Shown here piece after piece: positions 7,830 to 15,331 of a DNA stretch of 35,128 bases. Made by a program: the position numbers and the translations under genes. Position 1 is the first letter of the stretch. The number at the start of each line of letters is the position of its first letter. Source of the stretch: Halanaerobiales bacterium (GTDB lineage: Bacteria; Bacillota_F; Halanaerobiia; Halanaerobiales; DTU029); NCBI GenBank assembly GCA_016278415.1, contig JADQBV010000379.1:1-35128 (forward strand). Reading direction: 5' to 3'. The notes below the pieces were generated by a model. That model was given only the letters and a program-made list of their open reading frames with translations, did no database searches and was not told the origin of the DNA.

Positions 7830-10714
7830 AAATAAATCATATATTTATTAAAGATTTTGGTATTTTTAATAATCAAAAAATGGATGAAATAGCACCAGGC
7901 ATGGTTATAATCGGTGGTTTGAATAGAGCTGGTAAAACTACTTTTTTACAATTGTTAAGACATATAGCCTTTGGTTTTCCTCGTAGAAATGATTTTATTA
8001 CTGCTAGGGAAAAACATGAAGTAGAAGCAAGGGTTTCCCTAGATAATAGAGAAGAAATGCTTATTCATTTACAAGGATATGGTGAGCCTATAATTAGTTC
8101 TGTAAAGGGAGATAAGCAAGTTGCTTCTGTTAGTGAGTTGTACAATAATTTAGATCCTTTCACTTATCAACAATTGTTTACAATTACATTAGATGAACTT
8201 CAAGCAAAGACAAATAATAATGTAGACAAAGAAAGATTACAATCCATTTTATTAGGGGCTGGTTTACAGGAATTTGTACTCTTGCCACAATTAGAAGATT
8301 ATTTCAATAAAGAGTCTGAGAAAATTGGTGGAAAAAATGGGGATCCTATGGTAAGGGAATTTAAACCTTATTCTACACAGATAGAAGAGGGGCTAAAAAT
8401 TCGTGCAGAGGCATCAAAACAAGTAGATAGATATAATATAAAGCAAGAGGAATTAAAGAAGGTCCATAGACAGATAAAGGAATATAGTATTAAAGTGGAT
8501 AAACTGAATAAAGAGATAAATCGTCTTGACATTTTAAAAAATAATTATCAAAATTATAGTAAAGTTATTAAACTAGAAAGTAAGATATCTACATCTGAAG
8601 CCAAAAAATATTTATCCAGCAAATTTTATCCAGAGAAAGCAAAGGACTTATTAAGCAAATATAATGAAAAAGTAGAGCAAGTTAATAGTCAAAACCTATT
8701 TTTTACAGAAAAACTGGGTATTGATAAGATAAAAGATTTTAAAGATAAATGTTTGAAATATCAGGAAAAAGTTAATTTAATTATACAGTCTTTATCAGGT
8801 ATCAAGGAAAGGATACGGTACTATCATGAGACTGAACGTAATATTGCTCATGATGAAGATAAGCTAAAGTCCTCTATTAACCAAATAAATGAAGATTGGC
8901 ATGGTGATATTTCAAATCTTCATAGCATAAAAACTGATCATATAGAACTGGTTTCATTACAGAGATTCATTGATAAATATAATAAAATATTAGCAACATT
9001 AGAGACTGAAAAAGAAAGACTTCTGGAATATAAAGAACGTAAAATTTATTTGGAAGAGTCATTACAATCCCTAGAAGTAAGGGATCCAAAAAAAAGGTTA
9101 CGCTTTTATTTTATTAGCTCATTTATTTCTATAGTACTTGGTTATGGCTTGTCGTTTATTCACTTATATCTAAGCATGTTTGGCTTGGCTGGTTTCCTGG
9201 GTATAATTATGTACTTGCTTTATAAATATACCTTGGAGAAAGGTTATCTTACTTATCGAGAGAAAAGCTATAGTGAGCTTAGTAATTTAGAACATAAAAT
9301 AAATTCATGCAGAAAAAAAATAGATAGTTATAGTGAATTAATTTCACCATTAAAAAAAGAATTAAACAAATATAAGGGATCTTTTGGTTTAACTACTGAT
9401 GCTTCCCCTGAATTAATTAAAGATTATTTCAGAGAGGTTCAACAAGCTAAGGAAAAACTTTTTGATATTGAACAAAAAAAAGTACGTTTAAAAAGGGATT
9501 ATAATCTGATAGAAAATGAATTAAGAGAATTATTAAATATATTGAAGGAATTCCCTGAGCTCCTATCAGTTAATGTTGTTGATGAAGATATATCTTTATA
9601 TTTACAAGATGAACTATTGTTTTCAATGTTGGAACAGCTTTTTGAATATATTGAACTGGTTTCAAAATTGTCAATTTATGAAAATGAATTGATTGCTTTT
9701 AAGGACGAACTTAAAAAGTTATATAATTTGAGTAATCTAGAATTAGGGGAATTTGATCAGGGAATACCTATATATATCGAAGAGTATCTTGAACATTCTA
9801 GAAGCAAAAGGAACTATCAAGATTTATTAGAAGAAAAAGAGCAATTAGTCCAACAGATAAAGGCTGTATTAAATACTGAATTGGTACGTAATGCCATGAG
9901 GGATTATCCTAAAAATGGAGATAATAAGACCGAGAAAACTATAAGTGATTTATATAGTAGTTTTATTTATTTATATGAAAAGTTTTTAAACTTAGAAAGT
10001 GTCGAAACTAGCTATTACAACAGTCGTGAGCAAATGGAAAATTTTCTAGTTAAATTAAAAGAGTCAGAGGAACAAAAACAAATTATCCAAAAGGAATTAG
10101 ATGATTTATCAACAGATGAAAAGTTAAAAAAGGGTTCAAATATGATAAATCGTGCTAGACAGGAATTGAGTTATCTGGCTGAGGACTATGCAATTAATAA
10201 AACCGCTGCATATATATTAAAAAAAGTACGTGAAACATTTATCCAACAAACTAAGGATAAATTATTAGCTGGTGCTAGTCAATATTTTAGAAAAATTACT
10301 AGTGGTGAGTATAAGGCAATATTACCAACTGAAAAGATAATGAAGGGTGATTTTAAGGCATTATTAAAGGATGGAACTATACAGGAAAGTACAGATATAT
10401 TAAGCCGGGGTACAAACGAGCAGCTCTTCCTTGCTATTAGAATTAGTAGGATAAAAGAGATTGAACCAGCTTTACCAGTGATAGTGGATGATAGTTTTGT
10501 TAACTTTGATAGTAAGCATTTACTGGAAACCATGGGCTTGTTAAGGGAATTATCAAAAAGTCATCAGGTGTTTGTTTTAACCTGTCATCCAAATATTATT
10601 GAAATTTGCAAAGACGATACAGCAATACAATACTGGCAATTAGAGAAAGGTCAGTTCAAAAAAACAGTTAGAGATGATTTAATAAATTATCTAAAGACAA
10701 ATAATCTAAAATAG
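7826..10714 (+). CDS. yhaN: YhaN-type SMC/Rad50-like ATPase with central membrane hairpin
   Basis: A 962-residue partner of YhaO. The Walker A motif GGLNRAGKTT is at 30-39. Long coiled coils follow on both sides of a central hydrophobic hairpin (about 427-470, two segments around YGLSFIHLYLSMFG). The C-terminal head carries the signature LSRGTNEQLFLA (about 859) and Walker B LPVIVDDSFVNFD (about 883). Rad50/SbcC proteins have a zinc hook at the coiled-coil tip; here a membrane hairpin takes that place and no CxxC hook is seen, as in known YhaN proteins. The GTG start is preceded by AAGGAGG (7811-7817) inside yhaO. The function is probably DNA-end processing near the membrane. Confidence 0.88.
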   Translation: MKINHIFIKDFGIFNNQKMDEIAPGMVIIGGLNRAGKTTFLQLLRHIAFGFPRRNDFITAREKHEVEARVSLDNREEMLIHLQGYGEPIISSVKGDKQVASVSELYNNLDPFTYQQLFTITLDELQAKTNNNVDKERLQSILLGAGLQEFVLLPQLEDYFNKESEKIGGKNGDPMVREFKPYSTQIEEGLKIRAEASKQVDRYNIKQEELKKVHRQIKEYSIKVDKLNKEINRLDILKNNYQNYSKVIKLESKISTSEAKKYLSSKFYPEKAKDLLSKYNEKVEQVNSQNLFFTEKLGIDKIKDFKDKCLKYQEKVNLIIQSLSGIKERIRYYHETERNIAHDEDKLKSSINQINEDWHGDISNLHSIKTDHIELVSLQRFIDKYNKILATLETEKERLLEYKERKIYLEESLQSLEVRDPKKRLRFYFISSFISIVLGYGLSFIHLYLSMFGLAGFLGIIMYLLYKYTLEKGYLTYREKSYSELSNLEHKINSCRKKIDSYSELISPLKKELNKYKGSFGLTTDASPELIKDYFREVQQAKEKLFDIEQKKVRLKRDYNLIENELRELLNILKEFPELLSVNVVDEDISLYLQDELLFSMLEQLFEYIELVSKLSIYENELIAFKDELKKLYNLSNLELGEFDQGIPIYIEEYLEHSRSKRNYQDLLEEKEQLVQQIKAVLNTELVRNAMRDYPKNGDNKTEKTISDLYSSFIYLYEKFLNLESVETSYYNSREQMENFLVKLKESEEQKQIIQKELDDLSTDEKLKKGSNMINRARQELSYLAEDYAINKTAAYILKKVRETFIQQTKDKLLAGASQYFRKITSGEYKAILPTEKIMKGDFKALLKDGTIQESTDILSRGTNEQLFLAIRISRIKEIEPALPVIVDDSFVNFDSKHLLETMGLLRELSKSHQVFVLTCHPNIIEICKDDTAIQYWQLEKGQFKKTVRDDLINYLKTNNLK

Positions 10715-10725
10715 ATTATAATAAG

Positions 10726-11090
10726 GGATCTTCTCCATTTACGTTGGTGGAAAACGTCCGACAATTTTGCTATGACGACCTCGACGGTCTAATCTCTAAA
10801 GTAACATTGCGTTACTAAAAAGAGAATTTAGAGGCACTTACATTCATGAAAAAGTCTAAACCCCAGTTGCTCTTTCAATTAAGAAGCAACAAAATCAAAC
10901 TCACTATCGTTCAGACAAAATTTTGTTAATTCGCTTCTTAATATCTGATTTATGGTATCAAGTAAATCAACCTTAAAGGTTTCTATAATGGAAGATTTCT
11001 TACAATCAGTAGTAACTGGAGACTTTTTAAATTTCATTCAGTTAATAGCAAAATATCTAAGCATACTACCAACGGAAATGGAGAAGAACC
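10726..11090 (+). mobile_element. MITE-like element with 23-bp terminal inverted repeats (copy c)
   Basis: The left end (10726-10748, GGATCTTCTCCATTTACGTT...) and right end (11068-11090) are inverted copies matching at 21 of 23 positions. A possible 7-bp direct repeat ATAATAA flanks the element (10718-10724 and 11091-11097), with one extra G on the left; in such AT-rich DNA this could be chance. There is no transposase or convincing coding frame. The interior is rich in inverted repeats, e.g. ATTAAGAAGC/GCTTCTTAAT at 10878-10942, GTAAC/GTTAC around 10800 and GTTGCT/AGCAAC around 10870. It fills most of the 402-base yhaN-suhB gap. The right-end 90 bases recur at 18494-18580. Confidence 0.7.
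10878..10942. repeat. large internal inverted repeat of the element
   Basis: ATTAAGAAGC (10878-10887) and GCTTCTTAAT (10933-10942) are perfect 10-bp complements. Inside them ACAAAAT pairs with ATTTTGT, giving a long hairpin with an approximately 20-base apical part. The symmetry means either strand could fold, as RNA or as extruded DNA. It is absent from the short copies, so it belongs to the variable core of the element. Confidence 0.55.
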
Positions 11091-11116
11091 ATAATAATTC
11101 ATACGAGGTGGTAAAT

Positions 11117-11917
11117 ATGATAGATCTAGAAGCAATACTAAATGACGTAAAAGTACTGATTAAATCTGTTGGAAAATATCAGGTAGAGAATTTTAACAAA
11201 ACATTAGAAGTTGAATGGAAAAGTACTGAAAATGATTTAGTAACAAATGTGGATAGGAACTCCGAGGAAAAAATATTTAAATTTATAAAAGAAAAATATC
11301 CAAGTCATTCTATTATTGGAGAAGAGGGTGCCAATATAATGAAAGAAGGTGATTATCGCTGGATTATTGATCCACTAGATGGAACTAATAACTTTGCTCA
11401 CGGTTTCCCTATCTTTACTATATCTATTGCTTTAGAATATAAGAATGAAATAGTCCTTGGTCTTATTTATTATCCAATACAGGATGAATTATTTTATGCT
11501 GTAAAAGGTACAGGGGCTTATCTCAATGGTAATAAAATAAACGTTTCAACTATGGATAGAGTAAATAATGCATTATTATCTACTGGGTTTCCTTATGATA
11601 AAGCAACAGCTCCTGATAATAATCTTAATTATTTAAATAGATTATTACCTCAAATACGAGGATTAAGAAGGACTGGTAGTGCAGCTTATGATCTCTGTAA
11701 TGTAGCCCGTGGATCTACTGATGGATACTGGGAGTTAAAATTAAATCTATGGGATATTGCTGCTGGTATATTGATTGTTGAAGAAGCTGGTGGTAAAGTT
11801 TTGTTAATCTCGAATAAGGAGAATAAGTATAGATTAATAGCTGGAAATAGTAAATTAGTAAATAATTTATTAAGTGAACTTAAAAAGGAAAGTGACTCTT
11901 GGAATAATTTTTTATAA
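11117..11917 (+). CDS. suhB: inositol monophosphatase family phosphatase
   Basis: A 266-residue magnesium-dependent sugar-phosphate phosphatase of the IMPase/SuhB family. Metal site 1 shows IIGEEG (E69-E70) and DPLDGTNNFAHG (D85, D88, G89, T90); the later WDIAAG motif (about residue 210) supplies the third aspartate. The start is ATG 11117, preceded by GAGGTGG (11105-11110). The frame stays open 165 bases further upstream to 10952, but that part lies inside the repeat element and does not resemble the family, so a longer 321-residue prediction would be wrong. Substrate could be inositol phosphate or a related sugar phosphate. The 3' end overlaps the converging sodC-like gene by 38 bases. Confidence 0.88.
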   Translation: MIDLEAILNDVKVLIKSVGKYQVENFNKTLEVEWKSTENDLVTNVDRNSEEKIFKFIKEKYPSHSIIGEEGANIMKEGDYRWIIDPLDGTNNFAHGFPIFTISIALEYKNEIVLGLIYYPIQDELFYAVKGTGAYLNGNKINVSTMDRVNNALLSTGFPYDKATAPDNNLNYLNRLLPQIRGLRRTGSAAYDLCNVARGSTDGYWELKLNLWDIAAGILIVEEAGGKVLLISNKENKYRLIAGNSKLVNNLLSELKKESDSWNNFL

Positions 11918-12389
11918 GGCCGCAAGAAAGTCGTTTTCCAGCATCACCAGCTGGTTGACTACGATAATCATCAGGGTTTTGATGTATAATAATTGAACGA
12001 CCAATTACATCTCTTGGTTTAAATCTATTTGTGAAGAAACACATTATGGACCTTCCATTATTTGAAAATAATACAGGGAAGTCTCCAGCATGATTACCAT
12101 GTGGTTGACTATCAGGTGACCAATGACCTCCAGCAGCTTGGAATGGATTGTCAGGATCACCCACTTCACAATTTCCATATTGATGTATATGAAAACCGTG
12201 TGGTCCTATTGGGTCGCCATTTGTAACAGAAGCAGGTTGATATTTTGGTAATCCTGAAATGTCAGCACAAACTTCAGTACCTCCAGGCACATTATAGAAA
12301 TTAACTATCCCACCAATGTTTGGTGCTAGCGGGCCTCCGTGAATTTCGGCTCTTATTGGAGAAAGTCTTTGATTTAATAAAATCATCAT
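11880..12389 (-). CDS. sodC: Cu/Zn superoxide dismutase family protein, no signal peptide
   Basis: A 169-residue protein of the Cu/Zn SOD fold, which converts superoxide to oxygen and peroxide. All metal ligands can be placed by alignment to human SOD1: H67 and H69 (GFHIHQYGNC), H89, H97, H100, D103 (PHGNHAGDFP) and H136 (IIIHQN), plus the active-site arginine R153 and the disulfide pair C74/C156 in GDAGKRLSCGLI. There is no signal peptide, although most bacterial SodC proteins are exported. A 12-residue tail after CGLI reads through into the converging suhB gene. ATGATG follows a GGAGG site. Five 60-base lines inside it (12061-12360) contain 128 G+C of 300 (43%), against about 29% in three suhB lines. 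Confidence 0.85.
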   Translation of the reverse strand: MMILLNQRLSPIRAEIHGGPLAPNIGGIVNFYNVPGGTEVCADISGLPKYQPASVTNGDPIGPHGFHIHQYGNCEVGDPDNPFQAAGGHWSPDSQPHGNHAGDFPVLFSNNGRSIMCFFTNRFKPRDVIGRSIIIHQNPDDYRSQPAGDAGKRLSCGLIKNYSKSHFPF

Positions 12390-12684
12390 TTTAACCTCCG
12401 TTATACCAGTAATATATAAATCATTTTATTATAAGACTAAAAAAATAAATAAATATTATATTACTATTTATCTATCTATATATCTAAAATATTTTCTAGT
12501 GTTCTTTTAATATTTGACAGTTTATTATATGTCCTAAGTTTACTTATGTTACTTATCATTTAGACAAATTAATAGAAGCATAAATTTCTCTCTTTAATTA
12601 TCTCATTGAATTTGGGGGAGAAGTTTAATTAATTGCCATTAGTTATTATACTAAGCAAATTATAAAAGAAGGGAAATACTTATT
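12390..12684. other. AT-rich divergent intergenic region between sodC and the HAD gene
   Basis: About 295 bases separate these divergent genes. The sodC side holds its GGAGG site and a TATAAT (minus strand, about 12430) without a clear -35. A TTGACA at about 12515 on the plus strand has no -10 at the right distance. The HAD side ends in AGAAGGGAAA before its ATG. I see no gene, riboswitch or strong hairpin here. Confidence 0.4.
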
Positions 12685-13479
12685 ATGCAAAAGATAGAGA
12701 AAATTAAATGCTTTTTACTTGATATGGACGGAACAATATATTTGGGTGATAATTTAATTGATGGAGCTAAAGAATTTATAGAGACACTTAAAAGTTCCAA
12801 TAAAGAATTTTTCTTTTTTACTAACAATTCATCAAAAAATCCATCAGATTATGTAAATAAATTATCTAAATTTGGTATAGAAATGTCCTTAAATAGGATT
12901 ATAACATCTGGAGATGTTACCAGTAGTTATATACTTAATCAGAAAGAAAACCCCTTAGTATATTTACTAGGTACTCCATCCTTAGAAGAACAATTTACCG
13001 AAAAAGGTATTCGTCTTACTACTGATAAAACAAAAGACATAGACTTTCTTGTATTGGGTTTTGACACTACATTAGAATATAAGAAATTATGGGATGCTCA
13101 TGATCTTATTTTAAAAGGTATACCATATATAGCGACAAATCCTGATTATGTTTGTCCTTTAGCTGGTGGAAAGAGTATGCCTGACTGTGGGGCCATGATT
13201 AGCTTGTTAAAGACATCTACTGGTAGGGAACCTTTGGTTATTGGTAAACCAAATACACTTATGATTGATTTTGTTCAGAATAAAACTGGTTTAAGTAAAA
13301 GTGAATTTGCAATGATGGGAGATCGTCTCTATACAGATATTCAGACGGCTATTAATGCTGATATTACTAGTATTCTGGTTTTAAGTGGTGAAACCAAGAG
13401 AGATGACCTTCTCAATGCAGAGCAAAACCCTGATTATGTGTTTAATAGTGTTAAGGAATTATTAGGATTATTGATATAA
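12685..13479 (+). CDS. HAD superfamily IIA phosphatase
   Basis: A 264-residue HAD phosphatase with a type IIA (NagD/AraL/phosphoglycolate phosphatase) cap. Motif I is LLDMDGTIYLG (nucleophile D13, acid D15), motif II TNNSSKNP, the conserved lysine lies in VIGKPNTLM, and motif III is MGDRLYTDI. The substrate cannot be read from the motifs. It lies 48 bases before glpK on the same strand with no terminator between, so it may be co-expressed with glycerol metabolism; dephosphorylation of glycerol-phosphate or related sugar phosphates is a guess from that context. Confidence 0.85.
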   Translation: MQKIEKIKCFLLDMDGTIYLGDNLIDGAKEFIETLKSSNKEFFFFTNNSSKNPSDYVNKLSKFGIEMSLNRIITSGDVTSSYILNQKENPLVYLLGTPSLEEQFTEKGIRLTTDKTKDIDFLVLGFDTTLEYKKLWDAHDLILKGIPYIATNPDYVCPLAGGKSMPDCGAMISLLKTSTGREPLVIGKPNTLMIDFVQNKTGLSKSEFAMMGDRLYTDIQTAINADITSILVLSGETKRDDLLNAEQNPDYVFNSVKELLGLLI

Positions 13480-13527
13480 TTAGCTTTAATCAATAATCCT
13501 CACAGACTTGGCTTAAGGGGGATTAAA

Positions 13528-15030
13528 ATGGAAAAGGGATTTATTTTGGCGGTGGATCAGGGTACTACTAGTTCAAGAGCAATTATTTATAATAATATGG
13601 GGAAGGAAATTGCTAGGGCACAAGAAGAGTTCCGACAAATCTATCCTCAGACTGGCTGGGTTGAGCATAATCCAGAAGATATCTGGAGATCTGTAATGGA
13701 TGTTATTACAGAGGTATTACAGAAATCGAAGATAAATGCAGGAAAAATAAAAGCAATAGGCATTACCAATCAGCGAGAGACAACTGTAGTTTGGGACAAA
13801 AACACTGGTAAACCTATTCATAATGCAATAGTTTGGCAGTGTAGAAGGAGTACTAAGATATGTAATAATTTGAAAAAAGATGGCTATGAGAAAATTTTTA
13901 AGGAAAAAACCGGCCTTTTGTTAGATCCATACTTTTCTGGAACAAAAATTAAATGGATTTTCGATAATTTAAGGGATGCTAGGAAGAGAGCAGAGCAAGG
14001 TGATTTATTATTTGGTACAATAGATAGTTGGCTTATTTGGAGACTTACTGGTGGCAAGGTACATGTTACTGACTATACAAATGCCTCACGTACTTTAATA
14101 TATAATATACATAATCTATCATGGGATAAAGAATTGCTTAATATATTGGATATTCCAGAAAATATGCTCCCTGATGTTAAATCTAGTAGTGAATTATATG
14201 GATATACTTCAGCTGATATATTTTTTGGTGAAAAGGTTCCTATTTCTGGTATAGCTGGTGACCAACAAGCAGCTACATTTGGGCAGGGTTGTTATGAAAA
14301 GGGTATGGCTAAGATAACTTATGGAACAGGAAGTTTTATGTTAATGAATACAGGTAATCAGGCAGTGAAATCCCATAATGGTTTATTAACTACAATTGCA
14401 TGCTGTACTGATGATAAAATTGAATATGCACTGGAAGGAAGTATATTTAACGCTGGAGCAGCAGTACAATGGTTGCGGGATGAAATGAATCTAATTGAGG
14501 ATTCTTCTGATTCTCAATATTTTGCAGAAAAAGTGGAAGACAATGGAGGAGTTTATCTTGTTCCAGCTTTTACTGGCCTTGGTGCTCCATATTGGGAGCC
14601 TGAAGCTAGGGGGATTATTGTTGGTATTTCTAGAGGTAGTAATAAAAATCACCTTATAAGGGCGACATTAGAGTCACTGGTTTATCAGAGTAAAGATATT
14701 TTGTCAGCTATGGTAGAAGATTCTGGTGTTAGATTAAAAGATATAAAAGTTGATGGGGGTGCATCCTCTAACAATTTTATGCTTCAATTTTTATCAGATA
14801 TGACAGCAACAAGTGTAGAACGTCCAGCAAATACTGAAACAACAGCAGCAGGTGCAGCTTTTCTAGCAGGTTTAGCTGTTGGATTCTGGTCAGACAGATC
14901 AGAAATACTGAAAAATAGGACTATTGATCAAACATTTAAACCAATTATGATGCTTAAAAGAAGAGAAGAGTTATACAAAGGGTGGAAGCGGGCTGTTTCA
15001 ACCACTATCCAATGGACTCGTGAAGCATAG
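13528..15030 (+). CDS. glpK: glycerol kinase
   Basis: Phosphorylates glycerol to sn-glycerol-3-phosphate with ATP. The 500 residues match FGGY-family GlpK end to end: [15 protein letters not shown] near the N-terminus, [12 protein letters not shown], the ADP-binding [17 protein letters not shown] region, [12 protein letters not shown], and [12 protein letters not shown]. Length is normal. At the place where Firmicutes enzymes carry the histidine phosphorylated by HPr (HFYG/HFFG before xVPIxG), this one has [12 protein letters not shown], so that histidine appears to be missing. AGGGGGATTAAA precedes the ATG. No glycerol facilitator gene is in view. Confidence 0.96.
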   Translation: MEKGFILAVDQGTTSSRAIIYNNMGKEIARAQEEFRQIYPQTGWVEHNPEDIWRSVMDVITEVLQKSKINAGKIKAIGITNQRETTVVWDKNTGKPIHNAIVWQCRRSTKICNNLKKDGYEKIFKEKTGLLLDPYFSGTKIKWIFDNLRDARKRAEQGDLLFGTIDSWLIWRLTGGKVHVTDYTNASRTLIYNIHNLSWDKELLNILDIPENMLPDVKSSSELYGYTSADIFFGEKVPISGIAGDQQAATFGQGCYEKGMAKITYGTGSFMLMNTGNQAVKSHNGLLTTIACCTDDKIEYALEGSIFNAGAAVQWLRDEMNLIEDSSDSQYFAEKVEDNGGVYLVPAFTGLGAPYWEPEARGIIVGISRGSNKNHLIRATLESLVYQSKDILSAMVEDSGVRLKDIKVDGGASSNNFMLQFLSDMTATSVERPANTETTAAGAAFLAGLAVGFWSDRSEILKNRTIDQTFKPIMMLKRREELYKGWKRAVSTTIQWTREA

Positions 15031-15155
15031 GAACCGAGAATTTAATTTTTTTAAAAATAGTGCTTATTGAGATATATTTGTAACAATCCAACTTTAAAAG
15101 TAAGTACTTACACATATTAGATTATTTATAAGTGTATAAAATTTATATTAATATA

Positions 15156-15184
15156 TTGAATTTCTTTTAATTGTAGTATATAAT
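15156..15184 (+). promoter_or_regulatory. sigma-A-type promoter for glpA operon
   Basis: TTGAAT (15156-15161), a 17-base spacer and a perfect TATAAT (15179-15184). Transcription would start near 15191, leaving an untranslated leader of about 140 bases before the glpA ATG at 15332. A 12-bp palindrome 45 bases upstream of the -35 may be an operator. Confidence 0.7.
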
Positions 15185-15205
15185 TATTTATAACAATTAA
15201 ATAAA

Positions 15206-15280
15206 AATGGTAGAGAAAAAGAGATAACCATTAATTAACAAACGGGACATTTTTGTCCTGTTATATCTTCATGGGAAGAT
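15206..15280 (+). promoter_or_regulatory. three-hairpin leader of glpA, candidate GlpP target
   Basis: Hairpin 1 pairs AATGGT (15206-15211) with ACCATT (15227-15232). Hairpin 2 pairs AACGGGACA (15241-15249) with TGTCCTGTT (15254-15262), a 9-bp stem with one G-U pair and a TTTT loop. Hairpin 3 pairs ATCTTC (15265-15270) with GAAGAT (15275-15280) around ATGG. They lie between the promoter and the glpA ribosome site. In Bacillus, GlpP acts on the glpD leader as an antiterminator, and a glpP gene lies at the end of this cluster. Hairpin 2 lacks an immediate U tract, so it is not a textbook terminator; the regulatory role is inferred. Confidence 0.45.
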
Positions 15281-15331
15281 GTTAGTTAAATGGTTTATTT
15301 TTTTATTAACGTAAATATATGGAGGGGTACT

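Larger units (their letters stand above)
15031..15331 (+). other. glpK-glpA intergenic region with promoter and structured leader
   Basis: These 301 non-coding bases hold, in order, a 12-bp palindrome GTAAGTACTTAC (15100-15111), a strong promoter (15156-15184), three successive hairpins (15206-15280) and the GGAGGGG ribosome site of glpA (15321-15327). No U-tract terminator for glpK is seen beyond a short T run at about 15046. The in-frame ATG at 15290 lies within the leader and lacks a ribosome site. Confidence 0.6.

Noticed and set aside
10726..11116. CRISPR array or tRNA cluster in the structured gap
   Set aside because: No regularly spaced direct repeats occur and no cloverleaf with TTCGA/CCA-type features can be formed; the symmetry is that of inverted terminal repeats.
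12511..12545. TTGACA promoter in the sodC-HAD gap
   Set aside because: No -10 element occurs 16-18 bases downstream; the nearby TATTAT/TATAT sequences are too close.
15290..15331. Upstream ATG extending glpA by 14 residues
   Set aside because: It has no ribosome site, lies in the structured leader, and the FAD motif and GGAGGGG site fit the ATG at 15332.
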